Below are positions 46,003 through 54,981 of a DNA stretch of 64,000 bases, one piece after another. A model generated the notes under the pieces. That model ran no database searches. It had not been told where the DNA came from and saw only the letters and a list, made by a program, of their open reading frames with translations. Source of the DNA: Pseudogracilibacillus sp037072025 (GTDB lineage: Bacteria > Bacillota > Bacilli > Bacillales > Amphibacillaceae); contig NZ_JAXHDD010000020.1 of the NCBI RefSeq assembly GCF_037072025.1, positions 1 to 64,000 of the forward strand, in the 5' to 3' direction. How positions within the stretch are numbered: the first letter of the stretch is position 1; every line of letters starts with the position of its first letter. Both the position numbers and the translations under genes were made by a program.

Positions 46003-46992
46003 CTATAAATTTACTGATTTAGAACTATTATGTAATGATTGGTAAGATTTTTCAATATAATTAATTATTTCAAGAGAATCTTTAGCTTTATACGCTGGAT
46101 TCTGATTATTTAGAATACATTTCTGGAAATGTTCGATTTGCTTTAAATATTGGTCATCCGTAAATGATTTATTCTCGATTACATGACCTTCAAGATTAGT
46201 AACTTTCACCTTTCCAGCACCATCTTTCGAAACATCAGGTCTAAACGCAGATTCAACTAATATAGCCCCTTTTTCACCAAAAATTTCGTAACGATCTAAA
46301 AAAGAACCTTCAAATGAAGAGCTAACCTCTGCAGATCGATTATTCTCATCCGTAAAAAAACAAACTGAGGTTGTATCCACATTATGTTTGTTATCTACTT
46401 TACCAACCATTGATACCTGTGTTGGCTTCATACCAATAATTTGAGTCAGAGCGTGAACTCCATAACAACCAACATCCCATAAAGCCCCACCACCTAGTTC
46501 ACGATTTAACCTGATGTCATTTTCGTTATCAAGATGGAAAGAAAAATGAGTTTTAACATATTGATAATCGCCAATTACTCCCAATGCCATTAATTCTTTT
46601 ACATATTCATGCTGTGAGTGAAACTGATACATAAAAGCTTCCATAAAAACTACATTATTTCGCTTAGTGGCTTCATAGATTTCCTCCATGTCTTTTTTGG
46701 AAATCGTTGCGGGCTTTTCCACTAATACATGCTTATTTGCGTCAATCGCTTTAATCGCCCATTTTTTATGAAGTGCATTTGGCAATGGAATATATACTGC
46801 ATCTATTTGATCGTCTAAAAGCAGCTCTTCATATGTATCATATATTTTAGAAACATTAAAGCGCTTAGCTTTTTCCTTGTTACGAGAAGCAACAGCAATT
46901 ACGTTCCCAACACTCGATCTACGTATTGCAGGTACAACTTCATCATAAGCAATATTAGCTGCACCCAATACCCCCCAATTTAACCTATTCAT
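46003..46992 (-). CDS. Gfo/Idh/MocA oxidoreductase (6)
   Basis: 329 residues from the ATG of MNRLNWGVLGAANIA, behind GAGGG. VEKPATISKKD, FMEAFMYQFHSQHEYV and GGALWDVGCYGVHAL place it with the gene at 36694. First gene of the operon that includes the LacI regulator. Substrate unknown; an aldose or keto-sugar oxidoreductase. Confidence 0.87.
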   Translation of the reverse strand: MNRLNWGVLGAANIAYDEVVPAIRRSSVGNVIAVASRNKEKAKRFNVSKIYDTYEELLLDDQIDAVYIPLPNALHKKWAIKAIDANKHVLVEKPATISKKDMEEIYEATKRNNVVFMEAFMYQFHSQHEYVKELMALGVIGDYQYVKTHFSFHLDNENDIRLNRELGGGALWDVGCYGVHALTQIIGMKPTQVSMVGKVDNKHNVDTTSVCFFTDENNRSAEVSSSFEGSFLDRYEIFGEKGAILVESAFRPDVSKDGAGKVKVTNLEGHVIENKSFTDDQYLKQIEHFQKCILNNQNPAYKAKDSLEIINYIEKSYQSLHNSSKSVNL

Positions 46993-47025
46993 ATTATCCC
47001 TCATTCTTTCTTAAGTTAAGTAAAG

Positions 47026-47037
47026 TAAAGCGCTTTC
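47026..47037 (-). promoter_or_regulatory. LacI-type operator 5 (TAAAGCGCTTTC)
   Basis: Palindromic GCGC-centred site about 35 bp before the start of the Gfo/Idh-lacI operon; probable autoregulation. Confidence 0.65.
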
Positions 47038-47300
47038 CTTAAACGTATTATAATTGAATATAATTTAATCCGCAACCCTTTTTTAAATTTTCTTATAAAA
47101 GATTATTACAAAAGTTTACTATTTTGCCTAAACCTATTAATCATTATCATTATCTTTACTTAAATTATAACCTTATTAATTAGGTTATAAATCCACCTTA
47201 AAAAGACCGACTTTAGTTTTCAAATTTTAGGTTTCCACCGACTTATGTCTACTAAAAATCGGTCAAATAATAGCTTTAGTTTATTTGATTTATAAAAATG

Positions 47301-47750
47301 AAGATGTGCTGTTTTCGGAAATTATGTGCCGATCTGAAGCGAGATGTGCCGTTTTCGGAAATTATGTGCCGATCCGAAGCGAGATGTGCCATTTTTGGAA
47401 ATTATGTGCCGATCTGAAGGAAGATGTGCCGTTTTCGGAAATTATGTGCCGATCTGAAGCGAGATGTGCCGTTTTCGAAAATCATGTGCCAATCTGAAGG
47501 AAGATGTGCCGTTTTCGGAAATTATGTGCCAATCTGAAGGAAAATGTGCCGTTTTCGGAAATTATGTGCCGATCCGAAGGAAGATGTGCCGTTTTCGGAA
47601 ATTATGTGCCGATCTGAAGGAAGATGTGCCGTTTTCGGAAATTATGTGCCGATCTGAAGCGAGATGTGCCATTTTTGGAAATTATGTGCCGATCTGAAGG
47701 AAGATGTGCCATTTTTGGAAATAATGTGCCGATCTGAAGGAAGATGTAAC
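47301..47750 (+). repeat. Exact 20-bp ladder, ATGTGCCG family
   Basis: About 22.5 half-units of 20 bp, with no indel over 450 bp. All carry ATGTGCC at the same phase; odd units continue GTTTTCGGAAATT, even units GATCTGAAGGAAG (or GAAGCGAG), so the full repeat is 40 bp, 11 copies. Substitutions are few (ATTTTTGG for GTTTTCGG, GATCC for GATCT, AATCT). The last unit is degraded (ATGTAACC). Frames read across it are artefacts of the ladder. The flanks 47038-47300 and 47751-47941 are AT-rich with no gene. Confidence 0.93.
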
Positions 47751-47941
47751 CATTCTAAAAGAATTATAGTAAAAATACTATATACTGGTTCACTCCCAAA
47801 AAGGTCATTCATTTATTTTTTATACTATATATGGTATTGAAACAGTAAAATAGTTACTATATATTGTGTTTTTGAATTCCCCTTTTTAGAAAACTTCCTT
47901 TTTGTGGACTAACCATATACTAAAGTAAATACTTTTTGTTT

Positions 47942-48670
47942 TCATTCTTGCAAAAAACCTTTTGACTGAATAAATTCTTTCATATGAGCTCGTCTTTTGT
48001 TCGGCCAGAAATCTGCCATTGTCTCCGTCCAGGTCATATCCTTTTTATTTCTAGTTCTGCGTTTATAGTATTCATTAAAAACCTTATCATATGCAATGAG
48101 CTGTTCATTTTGCTCTGTCTCATCATATTGATCAATATGAATGATAGACTCTACCGGCATTCTTGGTTTAACCTCATTTTCTTGATCGGGAACACCGACG
48201 GTCATTCCAAAAAGAGGTATGACATAATCTGGTAACTTGAATAATTCACTAATCTCTTTCGGATTATTTCGGACTCCTCCAATATAACAAATGCCATAGC
48301 CTTCTGATTCAGCGGCAACTACAAAGTTTTGCGCTAAAAGTGCGGTATCAATTACAGCAACCAAAAAGTCTTCCACTGTATCCCCAATAATATCTTTATC
48401 GTGTAATTGAACTGCTTTTTGTCCCCGCTTTAAATCAGCACAGAACAACAACGATAATGCCGCAGTTTCAAATTGGCGTTCATTCTTGGAAAGCTTACCC
48501 AATGCTTCAACTTTTGCAGGATCCTTTACTTGAATAACAGAGTAAGCTTGGACAAAATGAGAACTCGCTGCATGTTGAGCAGCATGTAATAACTCTTTAA
48601 ATTTTTCATCAGAGATTGGTATATTCTTGTATTTTCTAATTGATATGTGAGATTTCAGTAGGTCAAGCAT
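47942..48670 (-). CDS. NADPH-dependent nitroreductase family
   Basis: 242 residues from the ATG of MLDLLKSHISIRKY. FMN-dependent fold with the phosphate-binding HISIRKYKNIPIS start, AAQHAASSHFVQAYS, and GYGICYIGGVRNNPKEISELF. Closest to the NfrA/NfsA type, which also reduces flavins, quinones and nitro compounds. Single gene; its terminator is not obvious. Confidence 0.9.
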   Translation of the reverse strand: MLDLLKSHISIRKYKNIPISDEKFKELLHAAQHAASSHFVQAYSVIQVKDPAKVEALGKLSKNERQFETAALSLLFCADLKRGQKAVQLHDKDIIGDTVEDFLVAVIDTALLAQNFVVAAESEGYGICYIGGVRNNPKEISELFKLPDYVIPLFGMTVGVPDQENEVKPRMPVESIIHIDQYDETEQNEQLIAYDKVFNEYYKRRTRNKKDMTWTETMADFWPNKRRAHMKEFIQSKGFLQE

Positions 48671-49013
48671 ATGTATCAATCCTTTACTAAAAATTCTTTC
48701 ATTCCACCATATATCATAGCATATCTAAAAATGTTATTTAAAAACAGATCAGATTTAAATGAGGCGATCAAACAAAAAGAACAACGGAAAATGCATAGTT
48801 GACTTCGAAGATACCGACTAGGTTCGCCTACATATAGCCATTCGTTAAGATTTCAAGTCGTTCAATAATATACAGAGTTATGTCGCACGAAAAAGAACAA
48901 TACGATTTTTCAAAAGCAGTAAAAAGGAGAATCCGAACTAATACAAATTTGAAGATTGTATAGTTTAGATTCTCCTATGCCTAATTTCCTTTATTAAAAT
49001 TAATTGGTTTTGT
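48671..49013. other. Gap between kamA-type gene and nitroreductase
   Basis: 343 bp without a gene. It contains the terminator at 48925-48976; the part 48671-48920 shows nothing recognisable. Confidence 0.6.
48925..48976 (-). terminator. Long terminator of kamA-type gene
   Basis: AGGAGAATC/GATTCTCCT outer stem extended by AACTAATACAA/TTGTATAGTT, followed on the minus strand by TTTTTACTGCTTTTT. Confidence 0.8.
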
Positions 49014-50195
49014 TCAACTGCTCTTCCGACGACGTCTGCGTCGCTCTGGCATATCACTCATTTTATTTACAGACACTACTTCTTCAACTTTTTTCTCTGG
49101 TCGATCCCAGTACAGTTCATTTCCTGGTAAGTCATCGAACCAAGCTGCATCTTTTGGACAATCTAAGACCATAAATTTACCGTAGTTTCCATCGCGTGAC
49201 TGGTGGAATTTTAAATATGCCTTTCCATCTTCAATCGCCAATATTTCTACTTTACCCGCTGTATGGCTCATTGACAGTCGAACTCTTTTTCCGAGTCCAG
49301 ACGTTTTTGCTTTAGCGCCTTCAACAATATTATAAGCTTCTTCTAACGTTAATACAAAATCTTCATTTCCTCTGACTGGACGATTGATAAAGAAATAATA
49401 AGGGGTAACTCCAGCCCATGATAGTTTGTCCATTAATTCTCCCAATACATCCGGATCATCGTTAATTCCTTTTAATACCGGAGTTTGGTTAACGACAATT
49501 GCTCCAGCATCATGTAATGCTTGGAATCCTTTATATGCTTCTTCTGTTATTTCACGCGGGTGATTCACATGTGCCATTATATATATACGTTTATCTTTTG
49601 TAGAGTGTTTGCGGATGACATCGAGCAATTCTTGGTCTTCATAAATGCGCATTGGGTTAAAAACAGGTAATTTGGAGCCAACGCGGATAATCTTAACATG
49701 ATCGATTTCACGGAGACGTGTGAAAATCATATCTAATCTTCTTGCAGCTAAAATGAGAGGGTCTCCACCAGTGAGTAAAACATTATTGATTTCTGGGTGT
49801 TCACTAATGTACTTAATTCCCGGATCCACATCGATCATTGCTTCTTTAACATCATTTCTAAAAAGGCGTTTTCTAAAACAATATCTGCAATATGCCCCAC
49901 ATACTTCAGAACAAACTAACAGAGCAGTAGTCGTATACTTATGTTGGCAACCAGGAACAACATAGTTTGTATCTTCATCAGAAGCATCCCAGCGACCGTA
50001 ATCTGCTAATTCATTTGTATTTGGGATAACTAGCTTCTTAATTGGATCATTTGGATCTTCCCAATCAATTAAACCTAAATAATAATCATTTACCCGAAAG
50101 ACAAACTTGTCTGTAATCGCTTTTAATTTTTCACGCTCTGATTCAGGTATTTGTGTAATTTGATCAATGTCCGTAATATACCTTGGTAGTGCCAT
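49014..50195 (-). CDS. KamA-family radical SAM protein
   Basis: 393 residues. The radical SAM triad is CGAYCRYC at about 99-106, followed by FRKRLF; LLTGGDPL is the glycine motif, and a PLP-type lysine may be in SHTAGKVEI. Lysine 2,3-aminomutases move an amino group between carbons 2 and 3. This protein is shorter than B. subtilis KamA (471 residues) and lacks the LSGYCVP segment, so it is a family member of uncertain substrate. Ends in a run of seven Arg/Lys (RRRRRRK). Compatible-solute beta-lysine synthesis is possible but no ablB-like acetyltransferase is nearby. Confidence 0.85.
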   Translation of the reverse strand: MALPRYITDIDQITQIPESEREKLKAITDKFVFRVNDYYLGLIDWEDPNDPIKKLVIPNTNELADYGRWDASDEDTNYVVPGCQHKYTTTALLVCSEVCGAYCRYCFRKRLFRNDVKEAMIDVDPGIKYISEHPEINNVLLTGGDPLILAARRLDMIFTRLREIDHVKIIRVGSKLPVFNPMRIYEDQELLDVIRKHSTKDKRIYIMAHVNHPREITEEAYKGFQALHDAGAIVVNQTPVLKGINDDPDVLGELMDKLSWAGVTPYYFFINRPVRGNEDFVLTLEEAYNIVEGAKAKTSGLGKRVRLSMSHTAGKVEILAIEDGKAYLKFHQSRDGNYGKFMVLDCPKDAAWFDDLPGNELYWDRPEKKVEEVVSVNKMSDMPERRRRRRKSS

Positions 50196-50680
50196 GAATC
50201 AATCTCCTCCATCGATTAATTTTGTTAGCGACAATTTGTCGCAAATATATCTGATCTTTGACAAAAGATTGGTAGATATCTTTTAATCTATAAATCTTTA
50301 AGATCAAGTAAAGAAACAAAATATTACAAGTCCTTATTATGAACATAACATATAATGACAGATTGTTCAAACGAGCTTTTGATTTTTTACATATTCGACA
50401 TAACTTTGTCAAAAATACTCAACCAAAAGGGTATAAGACATTTAAGTGTGTATTCTACATTTTTAATAATTCATGTTATTTCGATTATAAATAATGTTTT
50501 CAGATCCCATACATTGAAGTACATCCTGCTATTGCTATATGAATTAGTGACATCCCCCCTTACGATTTTAGCGTAACTGATCGCTTATTATGACAATACA
50601 TTTTTACTAGTGGGGAATGTGCACTATTAAGATGCGGCTTTTTATAAAAATTGGTCTATCCTAGCCTCCCTGAACACTCC
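50196..50680. other. Intergenic region with no recognised feature
   Basis: 485 bp, AT-rich. No gene, hairpin or repeat stands out on either strand. Presumably holds the kamA-type promoter and the end of the symporter transcript. Confidence 0.5.
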
Positions 50681-51910
50681 TTATTCCACTTCTGCTACTT
50701 CTATCCATTCTTTCCCATCTAAATGTCTCGTCACTACCATACTCGCCACGGTATCACCAGTTGAGTTTACCATCGTAGCGGGCGGATCCACAACAACACC
50801 AATAGCTGAAATAATCGGTAATGCTTGAATCGGTAGTCCATATAAAGTTACAATCATCATTTCGCCAATAAAACCGCCACCGGGAATTCCACTCATTACA
50901 ATACCGGATAATAAACAAATTCCAATTGCTGTAATGAATGTGCCAATCCCTGAAAAGTCCATATTAAATACTCCAAATACAAAAGCAATTTTTAACATGG
51001 CAGATAAACAAGACCCGTCCATATGAATAGTTGCACCAAGTGGTAAAACTGTCTCTCGAATATCCTTTGGCACACCGATTCGCTTCGCTGCCTGTAAATT
51101 CACTGGCAACGTTGCTACACTACTTCCAGTTCCTAGTGCTGTTGCCGCAGGAGCAAGTATATTTTTCCAAAAACGGATGATTCCTTCTTTTCCACCAGCA
51201 ATAAAAGCATATAATGTAAATCCAATAAAGAAATACAAGATGGAAACAGGATAATAAATAATAATTGCTTTTGCATAATCGCCAATCAACGCAGTTCCAA
51301 ATTCACCGATTAGGGAGGCAAAATAAGCACCTAATCCGATTGGAGCATAATACATGATAATTTGTACCACTTTCATAAAGACTTCGGAACCACCGGATAA
51401 AAATTTAGCAAATGGCCTTCCCTGCTCCCCCACTAATCCGGTCGATACACCAACAAGAACGGAGAAAATTATTAAAGCAAGCATATTTGACCTCGAAAAT
51501 AAATCGACAAACTCTGGTACTGTAAATGTATTTACGAGCTGTTCTGATAATGTAACACTTTCTACATCGTCCGGAGTTTCTAAAGGAATATCAACGCCTC
51601 CACCTGGAGAAAAGATAAGTATTGCCAGTAACATAAATACGGATGCGATAATACCTGTCAAAATAAAAACCGTCATCATCGAGCCCATTATTTTCCCTAG
51701 TCTTTTCATACTATCCATATTAGCAATTGCTGATGAAATAGAAAAAAAGACTAGAGGAATAACTACCATAAATAATAAATTAATAAAAATATCCCCAAAA
51801 GGTTTAATGACGTTAGCTTTTTCACCAAATACTAAACCAATAATAGAGCCTATAATAATAGATGTTAATAAAATAATAGGAAACCGGTAAGCTTGAAATT
51901 TATCTTTCAT
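50681..51910 (-). CDS. Dicarboxylate/amino acid:cation symporter
   Basis: 409 residues from the ATG of MKDKFQAYRFP, behind GAGGAG. DAACS family (GltP/DctA/SstT-like): re-entrant loop LGTGSSVATLPVNLQ, HMDGSCLSAM, and the substrate/ion-binding VVVDPPATMVNSTGD. Takes up glutamate, aspartate, serine or C4-dicarboxylates with H+ or Na+. It follows dapF by 33 bp, so the two are probably co-transcribed. Confidence 0.93.
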   Translation of the reverse strand: MKDKFQAYRFPIILLTSIIIGSIIGLVFGEKANVIKPFGDIFINLLFMVVIPLVFFSISSAIANMDSMKRLGKIMGSMMTVFILTGIIASVFMLLAILIFSPGGGVDIPLETPDDVESVTLSEQLVNTFTVPEFVDLFSRSNMLALIIFSVLVGVSTGLVGEQGRPFAKFLSGGSEVFMKVVQIIMYYAPIGLGAYFASLIGEFGTALIGDYAKAIIIYYPVSILYFFIGFTLYAFIAGGKEGIIRFWKNILAPAATALGTGSSVATLPVNLQAAKRIGVPKDIRETVLPLGATIHMDGSCLSAMLKIAFVFGVFNMDFSGIGTFITAIGICLLSGIVMSGIPGGGFIGEMMIVTLYGLPIQALPIISAIGVVVDPPATMVNSTGDTVASMVVTRHLDGKEWIEVAEVE

Positions 51911-51943
51911 ATTCACTACTCCTCGCAATAATTTCGTATTTTT

Positions 51944-52771
51944 TTAAAAACTTTCGTTAATCGTCCCTTCATAAACAATAACCGCATTGCCGGTTAGTGA
52001 AATATGTTCAATCCTATCTTGATCGATAGTAAAATCAATCATCAGATCACCTCCCCTTGTTCGGACTTGGACAGGTGATTTAGTTTTATGTACAACTGAA
52101 GAAATAATTGCCGAGGCAGTTGCCCCTGATCCACACGCCATCGTTTCCTCCTCCACCCCTCTTTCATATGTCCTCACACTAATTTGATGTTTGTTATCAA
52201 TTTGAACAACATTTACATTTGTCCCTTTCGGAAAGTTTTTATGGTTTCTTATCCGACTTGCCCACGAAGTAAAATTTTCATCACTTATCTGGAATATTTT
52301 TTCTTCATGAACAATTGTATGAGGAACACCGACAGAACCGAAATGATAAAATACCTCTTCTCTGTCCAGTAACAATGTTTGATTAAACAAAAAATCTTTA
52401 ATATCAATTGGGGGAAAAAAGATTTTTACATCTCCATCCTCCAAAATTTTCGCTTTATACTTACCATCTAACGTATCAAACAACATATTTTTCTGAGCGA
52501 TCCCGTTTACATATGCAAACCGAGCAATACAACGAGCGCCATTTCCACACATCTCTCCTTCTGATCCATCGGCATTAAAATAACGTAAGGTAAAATCAGC
52601 TGTTTTGGATTTTTCCACGAACATGACCCCATTTGCACCAATGTTAAATTTCCTTTCACATATCCTTTTAATAAATTGGGGTAGGTTGTTATTTTTCAAA
52701 ATAGTCTTGCGGTTGTCAAATATAATAAAATCATTCCCACAACCGTGCATCTTTGTAAAATTTAGTTTCAC
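51944..52771 (-). CDS. dapF: Diaminopimelate epimerase
   Basis: 275 residues. Interconverts LL- and meso-diaminopimelate for lysine and peptidoglycan. The two active-site cysteines are in GEMCGNGARCIARF (about 73) and ETMACGSGATASA (about 214); opening FTKMHGCGNDFIIFDN is diagnostic. Intact, first gene of a two-gene unit. Confidence 0.97.
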   Translation of the reverse strand: MKLNFTKMHGCGNDFIIFDNRKTILKNNNLPQFIKRICERKFNIGANGVMFVEKSKTADFTLRYFNADGSEGEMCGNGARCIARFAYVNGIAQKNMLFDTLDGKYKAKILEDGDVKIFFPPIDIKDFLFNQTLLLDREEVFYHFGSVGVPHTIVHEEKIFQISDENFTSWASRIRNHKNFPKGTNVNVVQIDNKHQISVRTYERGVEEETMACGSGATASAIISSVVHKTKSPVQVRTRGGDLMIDFTIDQDRIEHISLTGNAVIVYEGTINESF

Positions 52772-52948
52772 ATTGACCTCCTAAAAATGTTTATTTATTT
52801 TATTGTACATCCCTAAGACCACCAAAACAATTATATTTTAGGAAGATTAATACTATTTTCATTGATTATAAGAAAGCTACATACTTGCATCAATACCTTT
52901 CCTTTTGCATAAGCTGTATAAACCTCGATTGGGTGGAGGGATTAAAAA

Positions 52949-54844
52949 ATGGATATTTTAAATAAGCTAAAAAGTCACCGTGAAGAAGAAGAGAGGTTAA
53001 AATGGGAAGGTACTTTTGCTGAATATTTAGATATTGTTAAACAGCAGCCCGAGGTTGCACAAACTGCACACTCACGAGTTTACAATATGATTAAAAGTGC
53101 CGGAATCACTGAAAAAGATGGTGTGAAATCATACAATTTTTTTGGCGAAGAAATTTTTGGACTTGAAGATGCTATGGAAAAACTAGTAGAAGAATATTTG
53201 CATCCAGCGGCCAAAAGACTTGATGTAAAAAAACGAATTCTTTTACTGATGGGACCGGTAAGTGGTGGGAAGTCAACCATTGTAACACTATTAAAACGAG
53301 GCCTTGAAAACTATACACGAACGGACGAAGGTGCTGTTTATGCAATTAAAGGTTGCCCGATGCATGAAGACCCGCTTCATCTCATTCCAAATCATTTGCG
53401 GGATGATTTTTATGAAGAATATGGTATTAAAATTGAAGGAAGTTTATCCCCTTTAAATACGATGCGCTTAGAAACAGAGTATAATGGACGAATTGAAGAT
53501 GTCATGGTTGAAAGGATTTTCTTTTCAGAAGACAAACGAGTTGGCATTGGAACGTTCAGTCCATCAGATCCGAAATCTCAAGATATTGCCGATTTAACTG
53601 GAAGTATCGATTTTTCTACAATAGCGGAATATGGTTCAGAATCAGACCCTAGAGCATATCGTTTTGACGGAGAATTAAATAAAGCAAATCGAGGAATGAT
53701 GGAATTTCAAGAAATGTTAAAATGTGACGAAAAATTTTTATGGCATTTATTATCTTTAACCCAAGAAGGAAACTTTAAAGCAGGTAGATTTGCGCTCATT
53801 TCAGCAGATGAACTTATCGTTGCACATACGAACGAAGCAGAATATCGAACATTTATTTCCAATAAAAAAAATGAAGCTCTTCACTCTAGAATAATTGTGA
53901 TGCCGATTCCTTATAACTTAAAAGTTAGTGATGAAGAACGCATTTACAAAAAAATGATTCGACAAAGTGACATGAAAGATATTCATATTGCCCCACATGC
54001 ATTAAAAGTAGCAGCTATTTTTTCGGTGTTAACTAGACTGAAAAAACCTAAAAAACAAGGAATTGACTTAATTAAAAAAATGCGTTTATATGACGGCGAA
54101 AATATTGAAGATGGGAATAAAATCAATGTAGACGAATTGAAAAATGAATTTCCAGATGAAGGGCTCACCGGTATTGACCCTCGTTATGTTATTAATCGGA
54201 TTTCTTCAGCTATCATCAGAAAAGAAGTAAAATCAATAAATGCTCTTGATGTTTTACGTTCTTTAAAAGAAGGATTGGATCAGCACCCTTCTATTACGCA
54301 GGAGGATAAGGAAGAATATTTAAATTACATTGCTGTAGCCAGAAAGGAATACGATGAAATTGCCAAGAAGGAAGTACAAAAAGCATTCGTCTACTCCTAC
54401 GAAGAATCGGCAAAAACATTGATGGACAATTATCTCGATAATGTTGAAGCATACTGTAACAACAATAAATTGAAGGACCCTTTAACCGGAGAAGAAATGA
54501 GTCCAAATGAAAAATTAATGCGTTCCATTGAAGAACAAATTGGGATTTCAGAAAATGCTAAAAAAGCTTTCCGTGAAGAAATTTTAATTCGAATTTCTGT
54601 CTTTGCTAGAAAAGGTAAAAAGTTTGATTATAATTCCCATCAACGATTAAAAGAAGCGATTCAGAAAAAATTATTTGCTGATCTAAAAGATGTCGTTAAA
54701 ATAACGACAACATCTAAAACTCCTGATGAGTCACAGCTAAAGAAAATTAATGAAGTAATTGCAAGACTAATAGATGAACATGGGTACAACTCCGTCTCGG
54801 CCAATGAACTATTGCAGTATGTTGGAAGTTTATTAAATCGGTAA
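52949..54844 (+). CDS. prkA: Serine protein kinase PrkA
   Basis: 631 residues. AAA+ domain with Walker A GPVSGGKSTIV (about 103-113), then the PrkA C-terminal kinase-like domain. In Bacillus, prkA is made in the mother cell early in sporulation and promotes sigma-K expression; recent work describes an ATP-dependent protease activity. First of the conserved trio prkA-yhbH-spoVR. ATG follows GGAGGG. GCATAAGCT about 30 bp upstream could be a sigma-E -10, but the match is weak. Confidence 0.96.
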   Translation: MDILNKLKSHREEEERLKWEGTFAEYLDIVKQQPEVAQTAHSRVYNMIKSAGITEKDGVKSYNFFGEEIFGLEDAMEKLVEEYLHPAAKRLDVKKRILLLMGPVSGGKSTIVTLLKRGLENYTRTDEGAVYAIKGCPMHEDPLHLIPNHLRDDFYEEYGIKIEGSLSPLNTMRLETEYNGRIEDVMVERIFFSEDKRVGIGTFSPSDPKSQDIADLTGSIDFSTIAEYGSESDPRAYRFDGELNKANRGMMEFQEMLKCDEKFLWHLLSLTQEGNFKAGRFALISADELIVAHTNEAEYRTFISNKKNEALHSRIIVMPIPYNLKVSDEERIYKKMIRQSDMKDIHIAPHALKVAAIFSVLTRLKKPKKQGIDLIKKMRLYDGENIEDGNKINVDELKNEFPDEGLTGIDPRYVINRISSAIIRKEVKSINALDVLRSLKEGLDQHPSITQEDKEEYLNYIAVARKEYDEIAKKEVQKAFVYSYEESAKTLMDNYLDNVEAYCNNNKLKDPLTGEEMSPNEKLMRSIEEQIGISENAKKAFREEILIRISVFARKGKKFDYNSHQRLKEAIQKKLFADLKDVVKITTTSKTPDESQLKKINEVIARLIDEHGYNSVSANELLQYVGSLLNR

Positions 54845-54852
54845 CATGACAG

Positions 54853-54888
54853 AAAAACAAGGCTGATTCGTAACGAAGTCTTGTTTTT
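54853..54888 (+). terminator. Terminator between prkA and yhbH
   Basis: AAAAACAAG/CTTGTTTTT stem running into T-rich sequence; suggests that yhbH has its own promoter or is read through only partly. Confidence 0.75.
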
Positions 54889-54981
54889 CTTTTTACTTTC
54901 GTAGATAGATGTTTATTGACAATAAATTCATTCCCAATGCATAGAATATAACAACTTATTAATAGTAGGAGGGAGAAAAAA

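Noticed and set aside
46851..46870. TTAAAGCGCTTAG inside the Gfo/Idh gene at 46003
   Set aside because: Resembles the LacI operator, but it lies in coding sequence (codons for KAKRFN) and is a one-off; may be chance.
47285..47697. Open frames rich in Cys and Arg repeats (CRFRKLCADLKED)
   Set aside because: Translation of the 40-bp repeat, no start signals; an artefact of the ladder.
50164..50412. 82-residue minus-strand frame overlapping the start of the KamA-type gene
   Set aside because: No ribosome binding site, poor composition, overlaps a real start region.
52790..52948. Sigma-E promoter before prkA
   Set aside because: Expected from B. subtilis, but the best -10 (CATAAGCT) and any -35 are weak; mentioned only in the gene entry.
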